A stretch of DNA of 59,412 nt, taken from positions 1 to 59,412 of the forward strand of contig NVWQ02000011.1 in NCBI GenBank assembly GCA_002733715.2, read 5' to 3'. A program made the position numbers and the translations under genes. Within the stretch, counting starts at the first letter, position 1. Every line of letters begins with the position of its first letter. Below, in pieces: positions 8,436 through 18,170 of this stretch. Source of the stretch: Methylophaga sp. (GTDB lineage: Bacteria; Pseudomonadota; Gammaproteobacteria; Nitrosococcales; Methylophagaceae). The notes below the pieces were generated by a model. It searched no databases, was not told where the DNA came from, and was given only the letters and a program-made list of their open reading frames with translations.

Positions 8436-11400
8436 TTATTGTTCTAGCAGTGCTTGGATAGTTTCCATAAGCTCTATCTCTTGGTAAGGTTTGCCTAGAT
8501 AAGCATTGACACCAATCCCCATTGCTCTTTCACGATGTTTATCTCCCGTACGAGAAGTAATCATAATGATGGGAAGCGACTTATATTGGTCAATATTACG
8601 CACCAATGTAGCAAACTCAAATCCATCCATTCTAGGCATTTCGATATCTAAAAGGATGATGTCAGGCACTTGCTCATTTAATTGAGCTACGGCATCAATA
8701 CCATCACGTGCAGTAATAACATCAAAGCCATGACGTTTTAGTAGGTTTCCAGAAGCCTTACGCATTGTAATTGAATCATCGACAACCAGGGCGATAAGTG
8801 TACGATCTTCCCTATTTTCGGGCTGTCCAGATTCTATAACCAGTAATTCGACTTCACTGTCTTCTTTGACACTATCTTTTTCATTAAAAGTATCAACAAG
8901 TGTTGGAATATCCAAGATAAAGACTACTTCACCATCACCCAAGATCGTTGCGCCAGTAATAGCATCAATATGTGCTAATTGTTCACCTACAGGTTTTAAT
9001 ACAATTTCACGGTTGCTATTGATAACATCGACGAGCAATGCAATATGCATATCGCCATAGCGGAAGAGCAAGACCGGTAATTGTAATTTAGGGTCATCGG
9101 GCAAGACTAACGGTTGTTTGAGTAGGCTAGCAAGTGAAATAAATTCATAATATTCACCATTAAACTCATATTGAGGTTTTTCTTCGCTTTCTAGTAGTGC
9201 CTCAATAGCTTGTACAGAGATCCGATCTCCCGCATGAACAGCGACTAGAGGAATAGCGTATTCTTGATCGCCACAACCAACAAGTAATGACTGCATGATC
9301 GACAATGTGAGTGGTAGTCGAATATTGAATGTTGTACCGTGACCCGCTGTAGATTGGATGGATAGGCGACCTTTTAGGGCGCGGATCTCACTGCTCACCA
9401 CATCCATGCCCACGCCGCGGCCAGAAATTTGTGATACATCGTCAGAAGTACTAAAACCAGAGGTTAAAATTAACTGGATAAGGTCTTCATCTGAGGGCAT
9501 GTGATCCGGGTTAATTAAACCTTGCTCTAATGCTTTTTTGCGAACCTTTTCTACATCAATGCCTAGTCCATCATCCATCAAAGTAATTAAAACTTCAGAA
9601 CCTTCTCGCAAGATAGAGATGGTTATTTGTCCTGTTTCATCTTTACCTGACCGTACACGCTCCTTAGGAAGCTCAATACCATGAGCAACAGCATTTCTAA
9701 TAATATGCTCAATAGGTGCAACAACACGATCTAGGATGGTTCTATCTAATTCATAATTTGCACCATGAACTAAAAGCTGAGATTTTTTACCTAGCTCAGC
9801 GTTTACTTGCCTAATGATGCGTTCAAATCGTGGAATAAGCCCATCAAAAGGAAGTAGTCGAGTATTCATTAAACCTTGCTGAAGATCGGTACTTAAACGA
9901 GATTGTTGTAGAAGAATTGCATCAGAATCACGGACAAGAGTATCGAGAGATTGAGTTATTTCATGAATATCACTCACACTTTCCGTTAAGCTTCGAGAAA
10001 GTTGTTGGATCATCGAAAAACGATCTAATTCAAGGGGATCAAATTCTGAATCTTGTTTAGATTGTTCATCCTCATAGCGAAATAGGATTTGAGTTTCAGT
10101 TTCAATCTCAAGTTTTCTTAACTGTTCTTGTAATCGATCTACGGTTGAATCCATCTCTGTTAATTGCAATTGAATGGCTGTATTTTGCTGGCTCACACGA
10201 TCTCGAGATATATTCACTTCACCGGCAAAGTTTGATATGAAATCAAGCAAGTCAGCACGAACCCTGATTTGTTCATGTTGAACATGTGTCTCAGATTTAT
10301 TAGCTAATTGCTGGTCTAAAATTTGATTAGACGGCTTAACTTGGCGCGTTTGAATGGGAACGGGTTGATTTGAGAATTGTGCAATCTCTGTTACTAAATC
10401 ATGAGCAAAAGCAAACTCAGTGCGATTTTCTAACTGCTCTTGCATTTCAGCTAAACGATCTTGGCAGCGTAATAATAAATTAAAAAAGCGGTCATCTGTT
10501 TCACATTTATTATCGATTGCTAAGAAGGTTAATGATTCTGTTTGATGAGTAAGATCTGCAATCGGGATGATCCCTGTTAAACGTGAACCACCTTTTAGCG
10601 TATGTAAATCACGCTGAAGTTGCATAACAGCTTCTTGGTCATTTTCATCTTGCTGCCATATTTTTATGGCGTTACCGCTTGATTCCAGTAGCTCTGCACA
10701 TTCTTCAGTAAATGCTTCTAGTAATTCTGGCTCTTCAGTTGGAATTGTAAATAATTCAATCTCTGCTTCACTTTCCTGGGGCGGTGAATCATCCTGTATT
10801 GGCTCTGGCTCTGGCTCTGGCTCTGGCTCTAAGCTTAGAACCGCTTCAACCTCTTGAATATAGGTATCAATGCTATTGGCTGGCTGACCTTGCATTAAGC
10901 CTTCAATTTGATTGCTAACTTCTTCATAGCCTAACTCAAGCAATGTTGAAACTGTATCGTTGCTATCACTGACTTTTGAAGTTAATTTGTTTAATAACTG
11001 GTAAATAACCGTGAGGTTATTTAATTCAGCATGTTGAGCATTTTCTGTTAGTGAGTCTAATGTTTGATGAATTGCATTTTGATAGTCGGTGTTATCTGGT
11101 TCTTGCTGAAGTTGCTGTAACTGATCTGAATATGCATTTAATAACTCATCTGTTTCTTCCAAATAAACAGCAAGAAATTCTGGGTCGATTTGCTTTTCAG
11201 TTTCATTGCCACCACTATCAGAATTTGTAGCGGCTAGCATTTGTTCAAGATGCTCCAACAATGTCGCTTCATTAGGCACATCCTGTGGTTGCGCTTCATC
11301 TAATGTTGCTATTGTGCGATCAAGTCCATTTATGACTGATGATAATAATGAAAACTGTTGTTCATCTAAACTTAGGTTTTGCTCATGAAGTGTGCGTAGT

Positions 11401-13904
11401 GTGTGATCAAGTTTTGTTGCTACAGTGGCGACTGACGTGATCTGGGCAATGTTAGCACAGCCCTTAAGAGAATGAGCCGCTCGAAGTAAGTCTTTATGCA
11501 GATCAAAAGGCAATTCAATATCTTGAAATGCATGGTTAAAGGTGGCGATATGCTGAGTTGCTTCACTAAAGAAAATTTGTTGCAATTCATCTTCTTCACT
11601 TAATTCTTCTTCAGTTTTTTCTGTTAAAAGATAGTTTGCTCGTTCAATTATGTGGTTAGAGGCATCGGTTGATTCCATTTCTCGTGCCGAGTAGCGGGAC
11701 ACCAAATCAGGCATTAATTGGAAGCTGTTATCAACAAGTTCTACTATTTGTGGAGAGAGGGGCCTCAGGCCTTCTAGCACTTGGTTAAGCAAATGTTCAG
11801 TTGCCCATGATAGTTCACCAATAACGTTTGCTCCAGCCATGCGACCACTCCCTTTAAGGGTGTGAAAATGGCGACGAATATCCGCTAATGATTCATTATC
11901 TTGTTCTATTTTCCACCGAGGAATAGTAGATGTTAATTGTGCCAGTATATCTTCTGCCTCTTCTACAAAAACTTCGGCAAGTTCAACATCAATCTCATTG
12001 TTATCAGCTGAAGATTCCTCTTCTATAGCTATCTCTGAAAGATTTTCCTGTTCTCTTAAATATCGGGCAACACCTGTTTCGACGGATACTGATTCTTGTT
12101 CCAACAGTTTAATATAACGTGAGACACCTGATTCTTCATCAGGAGTAGTAGGGAGCATTTCCTCTTCTAATAAAGTTTTGATGTAGCGTGCTACACCCGT
12201 TTCCTCAATTTCTAAAGGGAAATCAGGTGTATCGAGCTCACCAAAGTCAGGTTCGGAAGGAATTGTAGCTGTAGCAACAGAATTAAATTGGTCAAGAATA
12301 TTTTGTGCTCTTTCTAATAATTCTGCTTGTTGGGAACCACCTTGTTGAATCCCTTCCATATAGAGATCAGCTGAGGCAATTATCTCAGCAAACAAGCCAA
12401 GATTTTCTGATGAAAGTTGTTTGTTATCGACAACCATTTGCGATAGTTGCTTAGCAGTATTTTCAAGAAGAACCGCAGCATCATTTAAATTGAGCAAGGT
12501 TAAACTGCCAGCAATAAGATCCAACTGGCTTGAGATTTCTGCTACAGGTTTCGAAATGTCTTCTGCTTCGTCAGCCAATGCTGCGAAAGATTCTTTGATT
12601 AAAATCAGCTCAGTTAGACATTCTTTCAGAACAGTTTGTTGAAGCTGGTTTGCTTCGATAGTTTGCTGATCTTCTATTTTAGTTCCTGATTGAAGCTGAT
12701 ATTCAACTTTCAACAAAATATCTGCCAATGACATTAAATGGTCATCATCAGGTAATTGTTGTTGTGAAATAAGCTCATCCAGTTGACGAGCCTGATTATG
12801 TAATAACTCACTGGTACTATGATCAGTTAACAGTTCAAATGTCCCTGCCATATTATTAAGCTGATCTACAATTGTGGTAATAGATTCAGCTGTTTGGCTT
12901 TGTTCATGGAAGCGGTTAATTTCTTCTTTTATCTCTTGGGTTTGGTTTACGAGTTCAGAATGTACATCGGGTAAAGCACTATCAGTAAGATTATAAATTC
13001 TCTGAGATTGCTCTGGGTCAAAGAGCTGAAGATTGAATGCTTCTTTCAATGTAAGAATGTGTTTTCCAGAACTTCTCGCACGAGCAATTTGCAGTAAAAA
13101 ATCTTGAGTTAAATCTGATGGAAATAATGCAATAAATTCTTGTTCACCTTCAATTGTGAAGAGTTTGATGGCGGTATTTAATTTGCCCACCATAAGCTTG
13201 ATTTGAGGAGTGGCTGGTAGACCTTTGTCGAGTAAGCTTTCAACGACGCCTTCAGCTGCCCACCATAAGGTGATGGAACGTTCTTGAATACAGCTAAGCC
13301 GTAAGTAACGGGCAATATTTCCTATTCTTTTCAGGCTGAGATCGTCATCTTCTTTAAACCAGCGAAGTAAGGAATACTGGAATGCATGAGTTAACTTTGT
13401 GATTGGAATAGAAAGTTTAGGTAATGATTTGTTAGGATCGGGGACAATATGATCAGGTAAAGCCACAGCCAAATTAGGCGAAAAAAGATCACCTGTTTCA
13501 AATTCATCATCGCCTCGAGAATTGCGTAATTCATTCAATATGGCAATAAGGTGTAACGGATGGTCCTCTAATTCATCACTCAGTAGTCTTAAATAATTAG
13601 GTAGTATTAATAGCCCTTTAAGAATGCTGTCTTGAATCTTAGTATGATCTTTGTTTTTTTCATCACGAACTAGAATAGCAGAACTTAACATTTCTTCTGC
13701 TAGCATTTGGGCGCCATCTAAATTTAACATTTCCATGGTACCGCTGACTTGGTAAATGTGAGTTATGCATTGCTCAATAGCCGAATCATTATCCGGAGCA
13801 TCGATAAATGTGGTTAGCGCTTGTAATGCATCTGCCAGTGATTGCTGGACCTCATCTTGTACCCAAGCAAGTGCATTATAATTGCCACTAGATGTTCGAG
13901 CCAT
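8436..13904 (-). CDS. chpA: ChpA-type hybrid chemosensory histidine kinase with multiple Hpt domains
   Basis: This very large CheA-type kinase (1822 residues) should phosphorylate PilG and PilH to control type IV pili or cAMP. Three complete Hpt sites are seen: HTLKGSGRMAG (His681), HSLKGCANIAQ (His811) and HTLKGGSRLTG (His1101). They are followed by a dimerisation helix, a GHKL ATPase (IIRNAVAHGIELPKE near 1400; GRGVGMDVV near 1495), a CheW-like domain (about 1545-1690) and a C-terminal receiver with DIILLDIEMPRMDG near 1750. The first 600 residues contain Hpt-like helices without the His (YQVSGTMEML). Pseudomonas ChpA is longer (about 2470). Between 565 and 615 a GVxRY motif occurs three times, and an EP repeat linker lies near 1030. 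Confidence 0.93.
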   Translation of the reverse strand: MARTSSGNYNALAWVQDEVQQSLADALQALTTFIDAPDNDSAIEQCITHIYQVSGTMEMLNLDGAQMLAEEMLSSAILVRDEKNKDHTKIQDSILKGLLILPNYLRLLSDELEDHPLHLIAILNELRNSRGDDEFETGDLFSPNLAVALPDHIVPDPNKSLPKLSIPITKLTHAFQYSLLRWFKEDDDLSLKRIGNIARYLRLSCIQERSITLWWAAEGVVESLLDKGLPATPQIKLMVGKLNTAIKLFTIEGEQEFIALFPSDLTQDFLLQIARARSSGKHILTLKEAFNLQLFDPEQSQRIYNLTDSALPDVHSELVNQTQEIKEEINRFHEQSQTAESITTIVDQLNNMAGTFELLTDHSTSELLHNQARQLDELISQQQLPDDDHLMSLADILLKVEYQLQSGTKIEDQQTIEANQLQQTVLKECLTELILIKESFAALADEAEDISKPVAEISSQLDLIAGSLTLLNLNDAAVLLENTAKQLSQMVVDNKQLSSENLGLFAEIIASADLYMEGIQQGGSQQAELLERAQNILDQFNSVATATIPSEPDFGELDTPDFPLEIEETGVARYIKTLLEEEMLPTTPDEESGVSRYIKLLEQESVSVETGVARYLREQENLSEIAIEEESSADNNEIDVELAEVFVEEAEDILAQLTSTIPRWKIEQDNESLADIRRHFHTLKGSGRMAGANVIGELSWATEHLLNQVLEGLRPLSPQIVELVDNSFQLMPDLVSRYSAREMESTDASNHIIERANYLLTEKTEEELSEEDELQQIFFSEATQHIATFNHAFQDIELPFDLHKDLLRAAHSLKGCANIAQITSVATVATKLDHTLRTLHEQNLSLDEQQFSLLSSVINGLDRTIATLDEAQPQDVPNEATLLEHLEQMLAATNSDSGGNETEKQIDPEFLAVYLEETDELLNAYSDQLQQLQQEPDNTDYQNAIHQTLDSLTENAQHAELNNLTVIYQLLNKLTSKVSDSNDTVSTLLELGYEEVSNQIEGLMQGQPANSIDTYIQEVEAVLSLEPEPEPEPEPIQDDSPPQESEAEIELFTIPTEEPELLEAFTEECAELLESSGNAIKIWQQDENDQEAVMQLQRDLHTLKGGSRLTGIIPIADLTHQTESLTFLAIDNKCETDDRFFNLLLRCQDRLAEMQEQLENRTEFAFAHDLVTEIAQFSNQPVPIQTRQVKPSNQILDQQLANKSETHVQHEQIRVRADLLDFISNFAGEVNISRDRVSQQNTAIQLQLTEMDSTVDRLQEQLRKLEIETETQILFRYEDEQSKQDSEFDPLELDRFSMIQQLSRSLTESVSDIHEITQSLDTLVRDSDAILLQQSRLSTDLQQGLMNTRLLPFDGLIPRFERIIRQVNAELGKKSQLLVHGANYELDRTILDRVVAPIEHIIRNAVAHGIELPKERVRSGKDETGQITISILREGSEVLITLMDDGLGIDVEKVRKKALEQGLINPDHMPSDEDLIQLILTSGFSTSDDVSQISGRGVGMDVVSSEIRALKGRLSIQSTAGHGTTFNIRLPLTLSIMQSLLVGCGDQEYAIPLVAVHAGDRISVQAIEALLESEEKPQYEFNGEYYEFISLASLLKQPLVLPDDPKLQLPVLLFRYGDMHIALLVDVINSNREIVLKPVGEQLAHIDAITGATILGDGEVVFILDIPTLVDTFNEKDSVKEDSEVELLVIESGQPENREDRTLIALVVDDSITMRKASGNLLKRHGFDVITARDGIDAVAQLNEQVPDIILLDIEMPRMDGFEFATLVRNIDQYKSLPIIMITSRTGDKHRERAMGIGVNAYLGKPYQEIELMETIQALLEQ
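10801..10830. repeat. In-frame hexanucleotide repeat (GGCTCT x5) in chpA
   Basis: Five tandem GGCTCT units encode an alternating Glu-Pro linker between Hpt regions of ChpA. Because the unit is 6 bases, copy-number slippage would lengthen or shorten the linker by two residues without breaking the frame. Confidence 0.85.
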
Positions 13905-13963
13905 TGCTTACTCCTGAACAGTGACAATGAAATAAAACTTGATTCATTTTAATTTCCTGTTCT

Positions 13964-15226
13964 TTATGATGGTAAGGTGAAACCAGATACTGATTTACGA
14001 AGATCATTAGTAAGATCAAGTAAGCGACCGATAGCAGCAGCACTCTCATTGGTACCGGTTGATGTTTGCATGGTAATTTCTTGGATTACATTCATACTGT
14101 TTGATGTGCTCACCGCTGCTTGTGCTTGTTGTTTTGCTGCATCCGAGATGTTGTCGATCAAATCCGCTAATTGAGCCGATACAGTTTCGATTTGAACGAG
14201 CGCTGCCCCAGCATCTTGTGTTAGTTTCGCCCCTGATACTACCCCTGCAGTACTTTTCTCCATAGAACTAATCGCTTCACTAGTATCACTTTGGATGGTA
14301 CGTACTAGAGCATCAATTTGTTTGGTTGCGTTACCAGAACGTTCCGCTAGTCGTTGAACCTCGTCGGCTACCACCGCAAAGCCTCGACCGGCTTCACCCG
14401 CCATAGTTGCCTGGATCGCGGCATTAAGTGAAAGAATATTAGTTTGCTCTGCGATATCGTTGATAAGCTCTACGATGTCTCCGATTTCCTGTGAGCTTTC
14501 TCCAAGACGTTTAATACGCTTGGAGGTTTCTTGGATGTGTTCGCGGATGGTATCCATACCGGTAATGGCATCTTTTACGGCATTATTACCTTCTGCGGCA
14601 AGCTCTACCGACTGTTTCGCCACCTCAGATGATTGACTCGCATTTTGAGATACTTGTTCAATAGAGCTTGCCATCTCGGTGATCGCGGTAGATACTTCGG
14701 TAATTTGTTGCGCTTGGTGTTCACTCGCATCGGTCAAGTGTATCGCTGTGGCTTGTGTTTCTTGCGCTGCAGAGGCTACGTGTACGGTTGTTGAGTTGAT
14801 GTTTTCAACTAAGTCACGTAAGGCGTCAATGGTGTAGTTTATTGAATCGGCAATGGCACCTGTAATATCTTCGGTTACCGTTGCTGTTACGGTCAAGTCA
14901 CCATCGGCAAGGTCACCCATTTCATCCAGTAATTGTAAAATCGCATCTTGGTTATGGCGGTTTTGATCTTCCATGGCTATTAATGAAGAACTTAATTCTT
15001 GGAATGGACCATAAGTTAGCCGTAAAGATAAGAAAAAAGTAAGCAGTAAGCCGATAGCTGTCGCTATCCCGATATGTATGGGGTTATCGTAATATTGTTG
15101 ATAGAGCCCGGTGGCGAGTAACCCTATGCCTACGATTGTTACAATGGCAAAAAGTAAGGTGATAATAAATAAAGGGAGATTCTTTTTTGAGACTAAAGCG
15201 GATAAAAAAGAGTTACTTGGGTTCAT
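13964..15226 (-). CDS. pilJ: PilJ-like methyl-accepting chemotaxis protein without a periplasmic sensor domain
   Basis: The 420-residue product is the receptor of the Pil-Chp array. Two closely spaced membrane segments (about 19-41 and 52-72) leave only about ten residues outside, then a HAMP-like stretch and a long cytoplasmic coiled coil follow. The signalling tip [20 protein letters not shown] carries the highly conserved hairpin for CheW/CheA binding. Pseudomonas PilJ is about 680 residues with a large periplasmic part that senses pilin; that part is missing here. It is placed between pilI and chpA with short gaps (21 and 59 bases). Membrane or cytoplasmic input is therefore more likely than periplasmic ligand binding. 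Confidence 0.88.
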   Translation of the reverse strand: MNPSNSFLSALVSKKNLPLFIITLLFAIVTIVGIGLLATGLYQQYYDNPIHIGIATAIGLLLTFFLSLRLTYGPFQELSSSLIAMEDQNRHNQDAILQLLDEMGDLADGDLTVTATVTEDITGAIADSINYTIDALRDLVENINSTTVHVASAAQETQATAIHLTDASEHQAQQITEVSTAITEMASSIEQVSQNASQSSEVAKQSVELAAEGNNAVKDAITGMDTIREHIQETSKRIKRLGESSQEIGDIVELINDIAEQTNILSLNAAIQATMAGEAGRGFAVVADEVQRLAERSGNATKQIDALVRTIQSDTSEAISSMEKSTAGVVSGAKLTQDAGAALVQIETVSAQLADLIDNISDAAKQQAQAAVSTSNSMNVIQEITMQTSTGTNESAAAIGRLLDLTNDLRKSVSGFTLPS

Positions 15227-15247
15227 AATAAATTTCCTAAAATCAAA

Positions 15248-15802
15248 TTACGGAGCAACGTTTAAAAAACGTTGATCGGCAGTGAGCTTGTTAAAACTAA
15301 ATACATCCCAATGCGTCTCTGCTTGGGTAATACTTCCATGAAGGTATGGCTTAATAGCACTATCTTCTTCACTAGAAGACATGCTGTATTCGGGTTCATG
15401 TTGAAAATGTTTTAAACCAAATACTTCATCAATAAGTAAGCCCGAATAGAGTGTGGGGTGATTATTCACAATAATACGGCTTTGTTTGTTTAACTTTGTC
15501 TTTTGGCCATACAGAAAATATTTAAGGTCAAATAATGGCAGTAGTTCACCACGAATGTTTGCAATACCAAATACCCAAGGTTCAGATCGTGGCACAGGGC
15601 TAATTTGACTGGGAACGGGGAAAACTTCACGTGTTTCACTTAATGGCATTAGATAATTACTGTCATTAATTCGAAAACCGATAGCAGTCCAAACCCCCAA
15701 TGAGTTATCTTCATCTGCAAGCCTGATCGCGCTCTGTTGACTTCGTTGTTGAATATCACGAAGGAGTGAAATAATTTCTGCTGGAGAAAGCCTGTTACTC
15801 AT
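15248..15802 (-). CDS. pilI: CheW-type adaptor PilI
   Basis: The 184-residue CheW domain protein couples the PilJ-like receptor to ChpA. It shows FRINDSNYLMPLSETREVFP, PWVFGIANIRGELLPLFDLK and SGLLIDEVFGLKHF, the usual CheW beta-strand motifs, with a PilI-style N-terminal helical extension of about 40 residues. Its start overlaps the pilH stop by 4 bases (ATGA type), so the two are translationally coupled. Confidence 0.92.
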   Translation of the reverse strand: MSNRLSPAEIISLLRDIQQRSQQSAIRLADEDNSLGVWTAIGFRINDSNYLMPLSETREVFPVPSQISPVPRSEPWVFGIANIRGELLPLFDLKYFLYGQKTKLNKQSRIIVNNHPTLYSGLLIDEVFGLKHFQHEPEYSMSSSEEDSAIKPYLHGSITQAETHWDVFSFNKLTADQRFLNVAP

Positions 15803-16173
15803 GATTCTTCTTCTCTAAGAAAAGCATCAATAGCTACGATCAAATCTACTTCTGCAACGGGTTTTCCCAAGTAGCCTTTTGCCCCTTGTCTCATTCCCCA
15901 CAATTTATCGGTTTCTTGATTTTTAGATGAAACGATAATAATTGGGATATGGGCTGTTTCAGCTGCTCTACTTAAACGTCGCGTGGCTTGGAAGCCATTT
16001 AAATTAGGCATAACCACATCCATAATAATAAGATCTGGATTTTCATTTTGGGCGACTTCAATTGCTTGAAGACCATCTTCAGCTGTTATGATCTGATGGT
16101 TATGCTTCTCTAAAATTTTCTTAAGGACATAAATTTCAGTTTGTGAGTCATCTGCGATGAGAATTAAGGCCAT
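15799..16173 (-). CDS. pilH: Single-domain response regulator PilH
   Basis: This stand-alone CheY-like receiver of 124 residues has acidic pocket Asp8-Asp9, phospho-acceptor Asp52 in LIIMDVVMP, a Ser-Ser in the switch position (IIIVSSKNQ) and a conserved Lys in YLGKPV. In Pil-Chp systems PilH acts as the second receiver, a phosphate sink or antagonist of PilG. It is second in the array, 23 bases after pilG, and overlaps pilI by 4 bases. Confidence 0.93.
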   Translation of the reverse strand: MALILIADDSQTEIYVLKKILEKHNHQIITAEDGLQAIEVAQNENPDLIIMDVVMPNLNGFQATRRLSRAAETAHIPIIIVSSKNQETDKLWGMRQGAKGYLGKPVAEVDLIVAIDAFLREEES

Positions 16174-16196
16174 TTTTAGTTCAACTCTCTAATTAA

Positions 16197-16589
16197 TTAT
16201 GTAAGCCGATATGTACGAATGGCGCCAAGAAGGTCATCGCGTGTAAAAGGCTTAGTTATATATTGTTCAGCGCCGACAACGCGTCCTTTTGCACGATCGA
16301 ATAAACCATCTTTACTTGAAAGCATAATAACGGGTGTAGCTTGAAAACGAGGATTATTTTTAATCAATGCACAGGTTTGATAGCCGTCGAGTCTAGGCAT
16401 CATAATATCAACAAATATAATGTCAGGGTGGTTAGCGCTAATAATAGGGAGAGCTTCAAAGCCATTTTCAGCATTGAGCACATCACACCCTGCTTTTTTA
16501 AGTAGCGTTTCCGCGGTACGACGAATGGTTTTACTATCGTCAATGATCATTACCTTCAGACCAGAAAATTCTTTTTGTTCGTTACTCAC
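16197..16589 (-). CDS. pilG: Single-domain response regulator PilG
   Basis: This CheY-like receiver of 130 residues has Asp17-Asp18, phospho-acceptor Asp61 in IIFVDIMMPRLDGYQ, VIMLSSKDG at the switch position and YITKPFTRDD. PilG is the output receiver of Pil-Chp systems and promotes pilus extension and cAMP signalling. It is the first gene of the array, so the promoter should lie in the 16590-16800 gap shared with divergent gshA. Glutathione genes next to pilG are common in gammaproteobacteria (gshB in Pseudomonas). Confidence 0.94.
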   Translation of the reverse strand: MSNEQKEFSGLKVMIIDDSKTIRRTAETLLKKAGCDVLNAENGFEALPIISANHPDIIFVDIMMPRLDGYQTCALIKNNPRFQATPVIMLSSKDGLFDRAKGRVVGAEQYITKPFTRDDLLGAIRTYRLT

Positions 16590-16809
16590 GCTAAAACATT
16601 ACCTTATCGATTGTTGTTTAACAATAACTTCAACTGGGAAGATACCCCATTTTTTACCATCAGGCTAGTAACAACACAAGAAAAGTTGTACTTTAGTCAC
16701 GAAAAGAAAAATAAGTAATGGCAACAATGGGCAATGAAAATCATTAAATACGGTGATATAGATTGCATTTGCTGCGTTTCATTCAATATTATATAGATTG
16801 GTAAACAAT

Positions 16810-18090
16810 ATGATTTCTGGTGTTCCACATTTAACTACAGCTTTAAAAGGCCCCTTGTTGCGACTTGAAGCTCATTTGCTGGAGCAACAGACGCAGGTAG
16901 AATCATGGTTAAGAGAGCAATGGTTGGCTACTCCGGCACCGTTTTATGCATCTGTAGATTTACGTAATGCAGGATTTAAGCTAGCGCCAGTAGATACAAA
17001 TTTGTTTCCAGCGGGATTTAACAATCTTAACCCTGATTTTATGCCACTATGTATCCAAGCTGTTCAGTCTGCTGTTGAGCGAGTTTGTCCGCGAGCAAAA
17101 AAAGTATTGATTGTGGCTGAAAACCACACTCGGAATTTGTTTTATTTGGAAAGCTTGGAAACGCTGCGACAAATTTTTGAACAGGCGGGATTAGAAGCAC
17201 GGATAGGAAGTTTACGGGATGACATTACGGAATCTATAGTTATTGACCTACCTTCTGGGGGGAAATGTTGTTTAGAGCCTTTAACACGAATAGGAAATAG
17301 AGTTTCGGTGGGAGATTTCTCTCCATGCTTAGTGCTGTTAAATAATGATTTATCAGGCGGTCGCCCTGCTATTTTAGAAGGTTTAGAGCAAGAGCTTATA
17401 CCACCTTTATCAGCAGGTTGGTCGGATAGAAAAAAATCAGATCATTTTACGCATTATCAAGCGGTTGCTGAAGAGTTTGCCAAACAAATAGATATCGACC
17501 CTTGGCTTGTTTCACCACTATCACTACAATGCGGTGAGATTAATTTTAAAGATAAAAGCGGTAGCGAATGTTTAGCAAGTAATGTTGCTAGCATGTTGAT
17601 ATCGATACAAAAAAAGTATGATGAATATGGTATTGATAAAGAACCTTTTGTGATTGTAAAAGCAGATTCAGGCACTTATGGAATGGGAATAATGACAGTA
17701 AAAAGTGCTGATGATGTCATAAGCCTAAACCGCAAGCAGCGCTCAAAAATGGCTTCAGCTAAAGAGGGTTTAGTGGTTGATAATGTGCTTATACAAGAAG
17801 GCGTTTACACATTTGAAACCTTGGGCGAGGAACAAGCCGTGGCTGAACCCGTTGTTTATATGATGGATCATTTTGTGGTGGGAGGTTTTTATCGTGTGCA
17901 CACGAGTCGAGGCGTTAATGAAAATTTAAATGCGCCAGGAATGCATTTTGAGCCACTCGCTTTTTCGCAGCCATGTAATACGCCTGATAAACAAGGTATG
18001 CCAGATACACAACCCAATCGTTTTTACGCTTATGGCGTTATTGCAAGATTAGCCTTGTTAGCTGCTGCAAGAGAGTTAGCTAGCGATTAG
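16810..18090 (+). CDS. gshA: Glutamate-cysteine ligase, Acidithiobacillus-type
   Basis: This catalyses the first step of glutathione synthesis. The 426-residue sequence belongs to the proteobacterial family described first in Acidithiobacillus ferrooxidans, unrelated in sequence to the E. coli enzyme. Seen are FYASVDLRNAGFKLAPVDTN, VKADSGTYGMGIMTV with a glycine-rich ATP-grasp-like loop, and a HFVVGGFYRVHTSRG segment. A TTG at 16798 would add four residues, but the ATG at 16810 is preferred; neither has a strong ribosome site. It is divergent from pilG and ends at a strong terminator. In methylotrophs glutathione also supports formaldehyde detoxification. Confidence 0.9.
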   Translation: MISGVPHLTTALKGPLLRLEAHLLEQQTQVESWLREQWLATPAPFYASVDLRNAGFKLAPVDTNLFPAGFNNLNPDFMPLCIQAVQSAVERVCPRAKKVLIVAENHTRNLFYLESLETLRQIFEQAGLEARIGSLRDDITESIVIDLPSGGKCCLEPLTRIGNRVSVGDFSPCLVLLNNDLSGGRPAILEGLEQELIPPLSAGWSDRKKSDHFTHYQAVAEEFAKQIDIDPWLVSPLSLQCGEINFKDKSGSECLASNVASMLISIQKKYDEYGIDKEPFVIVKADSGTYGMGIMTVKSADDVISLNRKQRSKMASAKEGLVVDNVLIQEGVYTFETLGEEQAVAEPVVYMMDHFVVGGFYRVHTSRGVNENLNAPGMHFEPLAFSQPCNTPDKQGMPDTQPNRFYAYGVIARLALLAAARELASD

Positions 18091-18116
18091 ATTTGAACTA
18101 AGCTCTAGAAAACAAA

Positions 18117-18148
18117 CAAAAACGGCTGATAAAAATCAGCCGTTTTTT
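18117..18148 (+). terminator. Intrinsic terminator after gshA (probably bidirectional)
   Basis: A GC-containing stem AACGGCTGAT (18121-18130) pairs with ATCAGCCGTT (18135-18144) around an AAAA loop, with a T run after and an A run before. It lies between the convergent gshA and FIST genes and can serve both. Confidence 0.9.
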
Positions 18149-18170
18149 TAGTTGCGAAGCGTTATTAACT

